From: Sphingobacterium sp. UBA6711
Lineage (GTDB): Bacteria; Bacteroidota; Bacteroidia; Sphingobacteriales; Sphingobacteriaceae
NCBI GenBank assembly: GCA_002454415.1
Contig: DKIT01000175.1
Location: forward strand, 9,925 to 35,860
Reading direction: 5' to 3'
DNA: 25,936 nt
Of this stretch, positions 1 through 8,086 are shown in pieces (the first letter of the stretch is position 1; each line of letters begins with the position of its first letter). The position numbers and the translations under genes are program-made. The notes beneath the pieces were generated by a model, which saw only the letters and a program-made list of their open reading frames with translations, ran no database searches and was not told the origin of the DNA.

Positions 1-139
1 CCATAGGTCAGAAGCTCATTGTGCTGTAGTTTTGAATGAATTAAGTATGGAAAAGCAGTCGTCAAAAGTACAAATAAAGTTGCTGGCTGTTGCTCCATCT
101 AAAATAGAGGATAAAAACGAACACAATAGAAAAGAAAGT

Positions 140-586
140 ATGAATACGTTAATCAAAACATGTACAGCTGCGGTGCTAATGACCGTATCTACGTTAGCTA
201 TGGCAGCGCATGGGCCAAAAAGAAAATTAGAAAAAACCAGGGTTAACCTATCAATAGCTGACTTCGCATTGGCGCACTATGTTGCTGTGACTACTGAAGG
301 GGAATCTACAGGGTTGGAGCAATTATTTGCGGAAGATTTTAATCAAAAGATTCAAACAGCCAATGTGCAGACTTACGGACGAAAGGCTGTCATCAAATTA
401 TTTGAAAAACAAAAGGGGGAGATGTTGAACTGTAAGGTGCATACGAGGATTATCGAAAAATCACCAGATTATATGGTGGCAAAAATAACACTGAAATTTG
501 AGCACTTCCGTATGCATGACCTCGTCACTTTTGTCTATGACGATGGGGAATGGAAGGTAGCTAAATCGATCCACTCTTATGAATAA
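140..586 (+). CDS. Small secreted NTF2-like (SnoaL/DUF4440-type) protein
   Basis: The 148-residue product starts with a clear signal peptide (Lys near the N terminus, hydrophobic stretch, cleavage near TLAMAAHG), so it is probably periplasmic. The rest has the pattern of a small cone-shaped NTF2-like fold: an N-terminal helix (residues about 30-55), a middle 'FNQKIQ...GRKAVIKLFEKQKG' part and C-terminal strands ending in 'VTFVYDDGEWKVAKSIHSYE', the usual end of SnoaL/DUF4440/lumazine-binding-like proteins. No catalytic residues can be assigned. The open frame extends upstream to 32, but the signal peptide and the purine-rich AAAAGAAAG before 140 favour the start at 140. It is convergent with the TolC-type gene and has no visible functional link to it. 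The fold is a fair guess; the function is unknown. Confidence 0.7.
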   Translation: MNTLIKTCTAAVLMTVSTLAMAAHGPKRKLEKTRVNLSIADFALAHYVAVTTEGESTGLEQLFAEDFNQKIQTANVQTYGRKAVIKLFEKQKGEMLNCKVHTRIIEKSPDYMVAKITLKFEHFRMHDLVTFVYDDGEWKVAKSIHSYE

Positions 587-666
587 AAATTAGTGGTAAG
601 TTTCAATTTAAGATGTTGGTTTTTAAGTGCTAATTGGATTTCTTTTTCATCGAAACTAGGCTTTTC

Positions 667-837
667 TTCGGATTGTGTTCGGACCTTCTTCGGAAAGCCT
701 GCGGGGCTGATCAATACTTGGGCGATTATTGACCAATCCCTGACCAAAGAAATCCTGGTCAAGGATTGGTCAATATCTGGTCGAAGTTTGGTCAATATGT
801 ATTAGTCATCCGAATATGGTACGAACATGGTACGAAT
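667..837. repeat. Intergenic arrays of motifs with strict 11-bp periodicity
   Basis: Several short motifs recur exactly every 11 bp in this gap. TTCGGA lies at 667, 678 and 689. TGACCA lies at 730 and 741. Its complement TGGTCA/G lies at 756, 767, 778 and 789. CGAA followed by ATGGTA lies at 811 and 822, with a third CGAA at 833. Because 11 is not a multiple of 3 within one repeat, the unit gives 33-nt/11-aa repeats when translated, which explains the open frames here on both strands. The region lies between convergent gene ends. I do not know a function; 11 bp is close to one helical turn, so DNA bending or protein binding on one face is possible. Confidence 0.75.
729..773. repeat. 18-bp inverted repeat (hairpin) inside the 11-bp array
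   Basis: The left arm 729-746 (TTGACCAATCCCTGACCA) and right arm 756-773 (TGGTCAAGGATTGGTCAA) are reverse complements with one mismatch, which is a G-U pair in RNA. The loop is 9 nt (747-755). It is made by two 11-bp units facing two units of opposite orientation. No T-run follows on either strand, so it is not a canonical intrinsic terminator, although its place between convergent genes suits a transcription end or mRNA-stability role. Confidence 0.75.
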
Positions 838-849
838 AGAACCATGTTC
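823..849. repeat. 9-bp inverted repeat just past the TolC-type stop codon
   Basis: GAACATGGT (823-831) pairs with ACCATGTTC (841-849) across a 9-nt loop. It ends 3 bp from the stop codon of the minus-strand TolC-type gene (stop at 853-855). It may terminate or protect the 3' end of the export operon. There is no U-tract, so the terminator role is only an inference. Confidence 0.5.
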
Positions 850-852
850 ACA

Positions 853-2178
853 TCAGATATCACCTTTTGTCATAATAAGGACTAATAGTTTAGCAAATAT
901 TAAATTATAACGTACTTGGATTACTTCGCTTTCCGCTGTCAATAAATTAGCCCTAGAATTATTCAGATCGTAAATGCTTATCTTCCCTGCCTCAAAGCTT
1001 TTTTGGCTAATACTAAATGCGAGTTGCGTTGACGCTAACGCATCTTTCGTAAGTGCTAACTGCCTTTCATAATTTCTGCAGTCCACCAGATATTTTTCTA
1101 TCTGCTGATAAAATTTCTGCTTTGATAAGGCGAGTTGTTCCACATTTTGCTCCAGCTGGTACCTATTCTTTTGAATATTTTGCTTGACCATATTTTTGTT
1201 GTAAATAGGAATACTGAAAGAGAGTGTTACTTGCTGTGAAAAATTTCCCCTCATTTGTTGCATAAAAGCCATTTTTCCGAAACTTGATGTAAGGTTATTG
1301 AAATAGAAGCTTCCGACATTGACCGATAGGTCAACACTGGGATATCGTGTAGACCGTATTATCTTACCATCTGCAAGGAGAGATTCATTCAGATAGCGAT
1401 ATTTTTTCATCAGTGGGTGCTCAGTCCACAAATCAGCCAGATAGCGTTCTGAATCTAAATAATTCATAGACAAACGTTCGATAAGGCTGATGTCATCATC
1501 CACAACGATGTTAACCGTATCACTTAAATACATGGTCTGTTTTAACGAAAGTAGCGATTTATCCAAATCTTGTTCTGCCATTGCTTGTTTCTGGATATCG
1601 CGATGGTGACTCGCTTTGGCTTCATACAGGACAGACAGTGCCGCGGCGCCAGCATCTGCGGATTTTTGAATCTTCTTCACCTGCAGTGCTGAAAAATAGG
1701 TGTTTGAATCCATCAATCGGCCGATCTCTTTTTGCAGGAGCACCTGTAAGTAGGCCTGAACGACCTCAACCCGTGTATTTCTTTTTTCGAGTTCCATATC
1801 CTCTTGTGAGGCTTTCATTGTAGATTCTGCTTTTAAGACATTGTTTTTTATTCGACCAAATGTAAATAGGGAAAGATTACTGCTTACCCCAATATTACTA
1901 TTGAAATTGTCATTGCGAGCACTATTGCCGAAGATATCTTGTGATTGCCCAAAGTTGCTGGATATATTGCTGAAAGCACTAATTCCGGGTAATCGTTCAT
2001 TTCTGGCGATATGGATATCAGAAGCTTTGCTGTCGATATCTAGTTTTGAGATCCTCAGATTGCTGTTTCGCTCAAGAGCAACCGTTATGCATTTCTGCAA
2101 ACCCCACTCGACCTGCGCACGTAACGCTATTGTGGGAGTAAAGAATAAAAAATAAATAATAACAGGTATTTTCCACAT
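853..2178 (-). CDS. TolC-family outer-membrane channel of the peptide exporter
   Basis: The 441-residue protein has a signal peptide (about residues 1-21, ending ALRAQ) followed by the two-fold helical layout of outer membrane efflux proteins. Typical features are the early 'ALERNSNLRISKLDID' helix, the long coiled-coil segments (about 120-215 and 330-420) and the C-terminal 'SFEAGKISIYDLNNSRANLLTAESEVIQVRYNLI', which matches the family's end repeat. It would form the trimeric outer-membrane duct that joins the HlyD-type adaptor and the C39 ABC exporter encoded just upstream. Its start lies 3 bp after the stop of the adaptor gene, so co-translation is likely. It is the last gene of the RiPP/export operon. 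The family is secure; the specific cargo, the modified peptide, is inferred from context. Confidence 0.93.
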   Translation of the reverse strand: MWKIPVIIYFLFFTPTIALRAQVEWGLQKCITVALERNSNLRISKLDIDSKASDIHIARNERLPGISAFSNISSNFGQSQDIFGNSARNDNFNSNIGVSSNLSLFTFGRIKNNVLKAESTMKASQEDMELEKRNTRVEVVQAYLQVLLQKEIGRLMDSNTYFSALQVKKIQKSADAGAAALSVLYEAKASHHRDIQKQAMAEQDLDKSLLSLKQTMYLSDTVNIVVDDDISLIERLSMNYLDSERYLADLWTEHPLMKKYRYLNESLLADGKIIRSTRYPSVDLSVNVGSFYFNNLTSSFGKMAFMQQMRGNFSQQVTLSFSIPIYNKNMVKQNIQKNRYQLEQNVEQLALSKQKFYQQIEKYLVDCRNYERQLALTKDALASTQLAFSISQKSFEAGKISIYDLNNSRANLLTAESEVIQVRYNLIFAKLLVLIMTKGDI

Positions 2179-2181
2179 GGC

Positions 2182-3492
2182 TTATTCGAAGTTTTGATAG
2201 TTAAGAATACTCCTTAATTGAGCTAGTATGCGTTCTGCCAACGTTAATTTTTCTGTCACGATCTCGGCATTTCCGGTAAGTTCTTGGTTGAAGTCTATTT
2301 TTTTATGATAGGAAGTCTCCAATCCCTTAGGTAAGGCTATTTCGACATAATATTTGCCCTCTTTGTCAGGTGTCAGCGAAAGTGAGCGAACGGCACCGGT
2401 GACAATTCCAAATTCCTGATATTTGTAGTTGTCGAGTTTGATGAATACTTTTTGTTGAAGTTTGATTTTTCCCTGGTTTTGCGCAGCGATATGCATCTGG
2501 CCAACGATAACCTTGCGGTCTATAGGGAATATACTTAACAACGGCGTTTCTGCTTTTACAAATTGATTTACACCCAAAAATTGCAAATAACTCAGTTTTC
2601 CATCAATTGATGCGCAGATCAGAAAGTTGCGTTCCCATTGTATGATTGACTTCTTAAGCTTTACGAGCATCAGTAGACTTCCAGCAGCATAATTAGATTG
2701 GTCTTTTGATTTGTTGATCTCTACACCCGTCTGAACTTTCTTGAAGTTGAGTACACTTTCCTCCAATTGAGACAATGAGAGCTGCACGTTCTTAAAGTTC
2801 TTTCTTTGCTCCAATAATTTAAGCTTTTCGGTTTCGAGTTCTAAGGCAGATATGACTCCTTGCCGTTCCAATAGCTCCGATCGCCTGTAATTTTTCTCTG
2901 TCAATTGCAATTTGGTATCCTCAATGGCATACTGTTGTTTCATGTTGCCTATTCTATTTTCATAATCACTAATGTTTCTTGTAGCGGTCAGGCCTTCTGC
3001 ATCATAGGGCTTCAATTGAGCAAAGAGAATTTCATCCTGTAGTGCCTTGGCAAAAGCATTATAATCTTCCTGAATTTCCCCGAGTCGAAAAGCGGCAGCT
3101 TGTTGAATTGGAAAATGTAGGATATTTCCTGAATTTATGCTGTCGACCAGTTGTTTCAGACGAAGGACATCTTCATAATCTGCATTTGATTGCAAAAGCA
3201 ATATCGGTTGACCCTCTTTGACGTTATCGTGATCTTCGACAAAAATCTTTTCGATTCTAGAATTGACTATTGCTTCGATTTTTTCGGGTGGATTCTGTGA
3301 ACTTATGATGATTGTCCCAGGAATAAACTCCGGATACTTGACGATAGCGGCCAGTACAAAAAATAAAATGATCAGAAGCCCAATCACCGTGCTTCCCCAA
3401 CGGATCAACCAATGAGGTGGATTCTCCAACACGTCGTTCACGTCTTCTGAACGAAGGTGTAGCTGCTCTAATGTATTTTTGTTAGTTTCCAA
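2182..3492 (-). CDS. HlyD-family periplasmic adaptor (membrane fusion protein)
   Basis: The 436-residue protein has a short cytosolic N terminus, one membrane helix (about residues 31-51), and then the lipoyl/barrel-sandwich start 'GTIIISSQNPPEKIEAIVNSRIEKIFVEDHDNVKEGQPILLL'. A long coiled-coil hairpin follows (about 105-270), then the return half and a beta-barrel domain (about 320-400). This is the layout of adaptors in type I and bacteriocin secretion systems. It bridges the inner-membrane ABC exporter and the TolC-type channel. The gene overlaps the 3' end of the exporter gene by 11 bp, a sign of translational coupling, and is followed 3 bp later by the TolC-type gene. No unusual residues were seen. 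Confidence 0.93.
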   Translation of the reverse strand: METNKNTLEQLHLRSEDVNDVLENPPHWLIRWGSTVIGLLIILFFVLAAIVKYPEFIPGTIIISSQNPPEKIEAIVNSRIEKIFVEDHDNVKEGQPILLLQSNADYEDVLRLKQLVDSINSGNILHFPIQQAAAFRLGEIQEDYNAFAKALQDEILFAQLKPYDAEGLTATRNISDYENRIGNMKQQYAIEDTKLQLTEKNYRRSELLERQGVISALELETEKLKLLEQRKNFKNVQLSLSQLEESVLNFKKVQTGVEINKSKDQSNYAAGSLLMLVKLKKSIIQWERNFLICASIDGKLSYLQFLGVNQFVKAETPLLSIFPIDRKVIVGQMHIAAQNQGKIKLQQKVFIKLDNYKYQEFGIVTGAVRSLSLTPDKEGKYYVEIALPKGLETSYHKKIDFNQELTGNAEIVTEKLTLAERILAQLRSILNYQNFE

Positions 3493-5683
3493 GTTCCAGT
3501 TGATTTTTTACCAAACGGTAGTACTCGCCTTTTCGGGCGACCAGTTCGGTGTGATTTCCTTCTTCTACTATTTTTCCCTTATCCAAAACGACGATCTTGT
3601 CGGCATTCTTTACCGTAGATAGCCGATGGGCAATAATTACTGCAGTCTTTCCTTTTAAGAATAGATTAAGATTGTCAGTGATGGTTTTTTCCGTATTGGC
3701 ATCCAAAGCGCTGGTTGCTTCATCGAAAAATACAAACTTAGGTTCTTTGTATACCGACCTGGCGATCAACATCCGCTGTGTTTGACCTCCACTGAGACCT
3801 AGGCCTTCGTAGCCTATTTTGCTGTTGTAGCTTAACGGAAGTGATTCAATAAACTCTTTAATATTAGCGACTTCAACTGCCCGACGCAACTTGGCCTTAT
3901 CAATATTGTCATCGCCAAGAGCGATGTTGTTGGCAATGCTGTCGTTGAAGATATAGCCATTTTGCATTACAATACCGCAGTTGGCACGCCATGTGTGCAC
4001 GGATATATTTTTGATATCGGTTGGGCCAATGCTTATTGTACCTTGGTCTGCATCATAGAATTTGGCCAGTAGTTTCATGAGTGTGGTTTTTCCGCTGCCA
4101 CTGGCACCGACAATAGCTGTGGTTTTTTGATAAGGTATAGTGAGACTGAGGTTTTCAAAGACCGCCACTTCAGTACCTGTATAGCGAAAGGAAACATTGC
4201 TGAGCTTAATATCTGCCGGCGGGATCTCCGTTAGGACTGACTCATGTAAGTTTTCTTCATCATCTTTTTCATGTATTTCGTTCAACCTTTCCAATGCAAT
4301 TTTTGCATCCTGAAACTGACGGATAAAATTGACCAATTGAATTAATGGACTGTTGAGCTGACCGATAATATATTGTACCGAGAGCATCATCCCCAAGGTT
4401 AGCTTTCCATCAACGACCAAACTCGCCGCAATGAAGCTAATCAGGATGTCTTTCAATTGGCTGATGATATTTCCACCGATAGTCTGTATCTGTTCAAGTT
4501 TTAGCGCCTTGATCTTGATGCGAAATACTTTGATTTGAGTTCCTTCCCATTGCCAACGTTTGTGATTTTCAGCATTGTTCATCTTGATTTCCTGCATGCC
4601 GTTGATTAATTCCATGACTTGGCCCTGCTCTTCAGAAAGCTGAGAAAATTGCTTGTAATCTAATTCCTTTCGTTTTTTTAGGAAAAAGGTAATCCACAGT
4701 ACATATAGTAGCGCTCCGCAAAGAAACACCAGGAATAGCTGATAATTATAGATCAACAAGACAATTCCAAAGATGACAAAGTTGATCAGCGAAAAAAGGG
4801 TTTGCAGTGATGTATTTGTGAGCAGCTGTTCGATACGGTTATGGTCCGAGATGCGCTGCATAATGTCAGCCGTAACTCTTGTGTCAAAGAATTTGATTGG
4901 CAAGCGCATTAACTTAATGAAGAAGTCAGATACAATGGAGATATTTATTCTGGACGATAAATGGAGCAGAATCCATGCACGAACAACTTCAATGCTCATT
5001 TGGCCAATGTATAGCATGATTTGTGCAAAAAGTACGAGATAAATAAAATTGAGATCCTGATTCTGTATACCTATATCAACAATACTTTGCGTTAGGAAAG
5101 GAAATACGAGTGCCAAAAGACTTCCTCCGACTAAACCAATAGCCAATTGTGCAACAAATTTTCTATATTTTGATAAGTAGTGCTTTAAATAGTTGGAAAT
5201 AGAAAATTTTTTGTCGGTGTCTTCTTCAAGACTATCAAAGCGTGGCGTTGTCTCCAGCACCAAAACAATTCCCTCATCAGTTTCCGAGGTCGCTCCTTTA
5301 CCTATCCATGCGTCCAGAAACTCCTGTTTTTGATAGGTAATCAGCCCATAACTCGGATCCGAAACATAAATCTTAAAATGATCTCCCGATTTTTGAATTT
5401 TATAAACGACCACAAAGTGCAACTTTTTCCAAAATACCACACAAGGCATTGGGACATCTTCAAACAAGGTGTTTAGATCAATCTTTACTGCTAGAGATTT
5501 GTATCCAATGGTTTCTGCCGCTCGGCTGAGTCCCATAAGACTGGAGCCCTCACGTGTCGTTTCGGACAGGTCTCGGAGCATCTGTAGCGAAAGACTCTTG
5601 CCATAATGCTTGCTGATGATACGCAAACAAGTAGGTCCACAGTCTTTTGAATCAGGTTGCTTATAAAAAGGAAATTTAGCCAT
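3482..5683 (-). CDS. C39 peptidase-containing ABC exporter (PCAT) for the GG-leader peptide
   Basis: The 733-residue protein has three parts. Residues 1-150 are a C39 cysteine peptidase with Q9, C15 (DCGPTC), H89 (LHFVVV) and D109 (VSDP), the full catalytic set. Residues about 165-470 are the six-helix ABC transmembrane domain. Residues about 490-733 are the ATPase, with Walker A GASGSGKTT near 526, signature LSGGQ near 630, Walker B FVFFDE near 650 and H-loop His near 686. Such exporters cut the leader after Gly-Gly and pump out the core peptide. The small precursor at 8166-8342 has exactly such a site. The gene starts 4 bp after the SPASM gene stop and overlaps the adaptor gene by 11 bp, tying processing, export and maturation into one operon. 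Confidence 0.95.
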   Translation of the reverse strand: MAKFPFYKQPDSKDCGPTCLRIISKHYGKSLSLQMLRDLSETTREGSSLMGLSRAAETIGYKSLAVKIDLNTLFEDVPMPCVVFWKKLHFVVVYKIQKSGDHFKIYVSDPSYGLITYQKQEFLDAWIGKGATSETDEGIVLVLETTPRFDSLEEDTDKKFSISNYLKHYLSKYRKFVAQLAIGLVGGSLLALVFPFLTQSIVDIGIQNQDLNFIYLVLFAQIMLYIGQMSIEVVRAWILLHLSSRINISIVSDFFIKLMRLPIKFFDTRVTADIMQRISDHNRIEQLLTNTSLQTLFSLINFVIFGIVLLIYNYQLFLVFLCGALLYVLWITFFLKKRKELDYKQFSQLSEEQGQVMELINGMQEIKMNNAENHKRWQWEGTQIKVFRIKIKALKLEQIQTIGGNIISQLKDILISFIAASLVVDGKLTLGMMLSVQYIIGQLNSPLIQLVNFIRQFQDAKIALERLNEIHEKDDEENLHESVLTEIPPADIKLSNVSFRYTGTEVAVFENLSLTIPYQKTTAIVGASGSGKTTLMKLLAKFYDADQGTISIGPTDIKNISVHTWRANCGIVMQNGYIFNDSIANNIALGDDNIDKAKLRRAVEVANIKEFIESLPLSYNSKIGYEGLGLSGGQTQRMLIARSVYKEPKFVFFDEATSALDANTEKTITDNLNLFLKGKTAVIIAHRLSTVKNADKIVVLDKGKIVEEGNHTELVARKGEYYRLVKNQLELGN

Positions 5684-5687
5684 ATCT

Positions 5688-6779
5688 TTACGCTTCGTTG
5701 ATGAGGTCCTCCATGTTGTAATAGGAGATAGCCGAACTTTTCAAAGGGTTTCTTGTCCAGTCTTCCCATCTATTTAAATAGGGATCATAGCCACATTTTA
5801 ACGGTTTGGAAAGATCCCGACCATTGGCATCGCTATGTGTCCGTTCTGTAAAAGCCCTGCAATCTGTGCATACATGCCGAAACTCACAGTCCCGACATAC
5901 ATTGATCTTATCTTTGTTGATAAGCCAATTCTCTTTAAATGCAGGATTTGCCAAGACATCCCGTAAAGTTGTCTGATGAATCTGTCCGAAATTTGTTTGC
6001 ATGGAGGGACAGTTTTTAATAAAACCATCCTTGTCGATCGACAACTTTCTATTTAGACAGGTGTTGTGTAGTTGGCTTTCCGTAAAAAGTTCGACGCTTG
6101 TGCTAAAATAAGAAGGGTGGATAACACCACATGCTAAACAGGAATTTAATGATGCTTTCCTGTACACGATGGCGGCAGAATCTTTAAATATTTTTTTGGT
6201 TTCTTCGATCGGAGCAGAATGAAGAATAATCATATTGATCCGCAGATTATTCTCCATAATATGAAGTAATGTTTTGTCGGTACACCATTCAGCCCATTTT
6301 AAAACAATTTTCATCGACAGCGCAGTACTGTGTATAAATAAGGAGAGCACTTGATTTAATTTCTCATAAGAAATTTCCTCGTAGGCCCTGATTTCCACAG
6401 CGATTAAGTTTAGATCAATTAATTCGGTTAGGAATGATGTATCATAAACCATGGTAGGTGATACTTCAATGATCACATTTGTGATATCCGAATAAGCATC
6501 CCATTCCAATGAAAGTGGTGTCATCTCTGAGATCAGTTGTTCATCTATGAAACCCATATCATTTTTGAGAATGAAGTTGAGATATGATTTTATGATACTT
6601 TTATTTCCCTTACCATACTCTTCATAACATTCTTCGATGGATCTTGCCGATAGGAAATCCAAAACATCAGCCATGTCATTAGGGACGTGGTAATACTTCC
6701 TGAGTTGCAAGTCACATATCAAGGACATAGTAGCACCTCTAACGAGCTGACAGTTGGAAAATATATTGAGATAATTCAT
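5688..6779 (-). CDS. gwsS: SPASM-domain peptide maturase of the grasp-with-spasm system
   Basis: The C-terminal half carries a Cys array typical of SPASM iron-sulfur domains: C214/C217, C241, C257 (KNCPS), C295/C298/C304/C307 (NVCRDCEFRHVCTDC) and C329 (KCGYDP). The N-terminal half (1-200) has alternating strand/helix segments but no CxxxCxxC, so the SAM-binding [4Fe-4S] site of true radical SAM enzymes is not visible. This combination beside an ATP-grasp ligase is the hallmark of the 'SPASM domain peptide maturase, grasp-with-spasm system' family. The protein may act as a substrate-binding or scaffold partner rather than as a radical enzyme. The gene starts 2 bp after the stop of the 59-aa ORF and ends 4 bp before the exporter. 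The length of 363 aa seems normal for the family. Confidence 0.88.
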   Translation of the reverse strand: MNYLNIFSNCQLVRGATMSLICDLQLRKYYHVPNDMADVLDFLSARSIEECYEEYGKGNKSIIKSYLNFILKNDMGFIDEQLISEMTPLSLEWDAYSDITNVIIEVSPTMVYDTSFLTELIDLNLIAVEIRAYEEISYEKLNQVLSLFIHSTALSMKIVLKWAEWCTDKTLLHIMENNLRINMIILHSAPIEETKKIFKDSAAIVYRKASLNSCLACGVIHPSYFSTSVELFTESQLHNTCLNRKLSIDKDGFIKNCPSMQTNFGQIHQTTLRDVLANPAFKENWLINKDKINVCRDCEFRHVCTDCRAFTERTHSDANGRDLSKPLKCGYDPYLNRWEDWTRNPLKSSAISYYNMEDLINEA

Positions 6780-6781
6780 AA

Positions 6782-6961
6782 TTATAGTTTAGAAATGGGT
6801 TTGTAATAGTTAATTACCCGATAACCTTTTGAATTGATACGGGGTACCTCTACCATCTTTAATAAATCCTGATTGAGGTCTAATGAATCGCGTTCCAGAA
6901 AATACATCGTCAACGGAAGACCGTTCGCTTTCTTTAATTTTTTTATAAATCTATTTTTCAT
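6782..6961 (-). CDS. Unrecognised 59-aa basic protein between the two maturases
   Basis: Reading the minus strand from the ATG at 6961 gives an uninterrupted 59-residue frame that begins MKNRFIKKLKKANGLPLTMY and ends YYKPISKL before TAA at 6782-6784. Its start overlaps the end of the ATP-grasp gene by 11 bp, and its stop is 2 bp before the SPASM gene ATG. That exact fit between two coupled genes is strong evidence that it is translated. The N terminus is very basic (KNRFIKKLKK), the middle is acidic/amphipathic (ERDSLDLNQDLLKMVEV) and the end is aromatic. It has no signal peptide, membrane helix, Gly-Gly or Cys. I do not recognise the family. A small maturase partner or leader-binding protein is possible, but that is a guess. 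Confidence 0.72.
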   Translation of the reverse strand: MKNRFIKKLKKANGLPLTMYFLERDSLDLNQDLLKMVEVPRINSKGYRVINYYKPISKL

Positions 6962-7913
6962 AGGAAATCTTGTTGATGAATGTCAAAGCCAATTCGCGTT
7001 CGAGATAATAATTGCAGGGATGAGAAACCATCCCAAACTGCCCTTCAGGATTAATTTCCAGAAACACATATTTTCCTTCAGGCGTGAGTATCATATCGAT
7101 CGATCCCATGTTGAAACCCAATTCCTGCATGAGTATACTCAGCTTATTTTCCAGTTCATCCGGTATTTTGTAGGGAACCGTTCTGTTTGGGCGTCTATGG
7201 TCATAATTGCGGAAATCTTGCTTGGTGTTTTTATTGTTCTGTGAATAGATTGCCATCGAGTAAAATTGGCCATATAGATAGAATATCCGAATTTCCATCT
7301 TTTTTTCTATTGCCTCCTGTACAAGCGAAGGGAAAAAGTGCAGGGGCACATAGTTTATATTTTTGACATTGATAATCTTCGTAAGCATATTATAATGCTG
7401 ATAATTTTCGTCTTCCAGGTAGATGACTTCGCTCAAAGGTTTGATAATAATCTGCTCATATTTTTCGACCAGATTTTGAACAGCTGCTCTTGTGGTGACC
7501 ACTTCCGTCATTGGAGTGATTAACCCATTTTTCTCCGCAAGTTGAATTACCCGAAGTTTATTGATGTTATTGAAAACAAAAGGGTCATTAACATATTTTT
7601 TGATGTCAATTTTTTCGAGTATATAAAAATAGAGTGCCTTAAATTCGCTATTTAAGAAATTGCGCAATGTGAAAGCATTGGAAACATGCTGTTTTCGGAA
7701 ACTATAATCTACATTTGGGAATTTGTTAATCCGACGCCTATACCATACCAGATCAATGTCCTGATCCTGGGGTAATTCTGTTAGACTGTTTAGCGTAAAG
7801 AGATCTTCACCATTAAACCGTTCAAATCGGGTATTATGATACAGGAGCCATTTACAGAGGTAGTCTGTAGAAGCTTCAAATATAGACTGACTTAAAAGTA
7901 GAATTTTGCTCAT
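6951..7913 (-). CDS. gwsG: ATP-grasp peptide ligase (grasp-with-spasm / graspetide maturase)
   Basis: The 320-residue protein has the RimK/MvdD-like ATP-grasp layout. Residues 1-110 are the N-terminal domain, including 'VWYRRRINKFP'. The ATP-binding lysine is likely K158 in IIIKPL. The linker segment SLVQEAIEKKMEIRIF (about 196-211) and the metal-binding end GSIDMILTPEGKYVFLEINP (D273, E286, N288) are all present. In graspetide pathways such ligases join Asp/Glu side chains to Thr/Ser or Lys of the core peptide using ATP, giving esters or amides. The core encoded at 8166-8342 has TTT and E/D residues that fit. The gene has its own predicted promoter module (7950-8041) and heads the operon to 853. 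The GwsG assignment rests on the ATP-grasp/SPASM gene pair. Confidence 0.9.
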   Translation of the reverse strand: MSKILLLSQSIFEASTDYLCKWLLYHNTRFERFNGEDLFTLNSLTELPQDQDIDLVWYRRRINKFPNVDYSFRKQHVSNAFTLRNFLNSEFKALYFYILEKIDIKKYVNDPFVFNNINKLRVIQLAEKNGLITPMTEVVTTRAAVQNLVEKYEQIIIKPLSEVIYLEDENYQHYNMLTKIINVKNINYVPLHFFPSLVQEAIEKKMEIRIFYLYGQFYSMAIYSQNNKNTKQDFRNYDHRRPNRTVPYKIPDELENKLSILMQELGFNMGSIDMILTPEGKYVFLEINPEGQFGMVSHPCNYYLERELALTFINKISYEK

Positions 7914-7949
7914 TTGTTGTGTTTTTTTTCATCACTGAGTTTTATAATG

Positions 7950-8041
7950 CTTAAAAATAGTGCAATAATAGACTGGAAAATGGGCTTATAAATATTCGTT
8001 AATTGCCTAATCGATATTCGGCCAATTCTGAAAAATATTCG
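7950..8041 (-). promoter_or_regulatory. Promoter/operator module of the maturase-export operon with three phased repeats
   Basis: Three direct repeats (plus-strand reading: AATATTCG at 7991, GATATTCG at 8013, AATATTCG at 8034) are spaced 22 and 21 bp, about two helical turns. Then, 21 bp closer to the gene, comes an ATTATT-N5-AT-Y-TTTRAG-like core (7950-7969) near the expected -7 region. The module ends 37 bp before the ATP-grasp ATG. A module of identical length, spacing and repeat sequence precedes the precursor gene. The layout resembles paired or tripled activator sites such as those of LytTR-type regulators; the regulator itself is not in the window. Confidence 0.65.
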
Positions 8042-8052
8042 ATATTCGGCCA
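8012..8052. repeat. 13-bp direct repeat CGATATTCGGCCA
   Basis: The sequence CGATATTCGGCCA occurs at 8012-8024 and again at 8040-8052, 28 bp apart. The first copy is part of the 22/21-bp phased array. The second overlaps the end of the third phased unit and is out of phase by 7 bp. It may be a fourth binding site specific to the ATP-grasp promoter, because the matching region of the precursor promoter lacks it. Confidence 0.6.
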
Positions 8053-8086
8053 CTAAAGAGCTCTGTTTGGCCCCGACAAAAAGAAA

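Noticed and set aside
32..139. Longer N terminus for the first gene
   Set aside because: It would bury the signal peptide that begins at the ATG at 140.
729..773. The 18-bp hairpin as an intrinsic terminator
   Set aside because: No T-run follows on either strand; it is kept as a repeat only.
577..805. Open frames on both strands (70-72 aa) between the first two genes
   Set aside because: They arise from the 11-bp periodic repeats; no start signal, no protein-like pattern, and both strands are open at once.
5688..6779. Calling the SPASM protein a radical SAM enzyme
   Set aside because: No CxxxCxxC or equivalent SAM-cluster motif was found in the N-terminal half.
6873..7244. Plus-strand 123-aa frame across the ATP-grasp gene end
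   Set aside because: It is antisense to the well-supported ATP-grasp gene and the 59-aa ORF; the peptide looks like a shadow.
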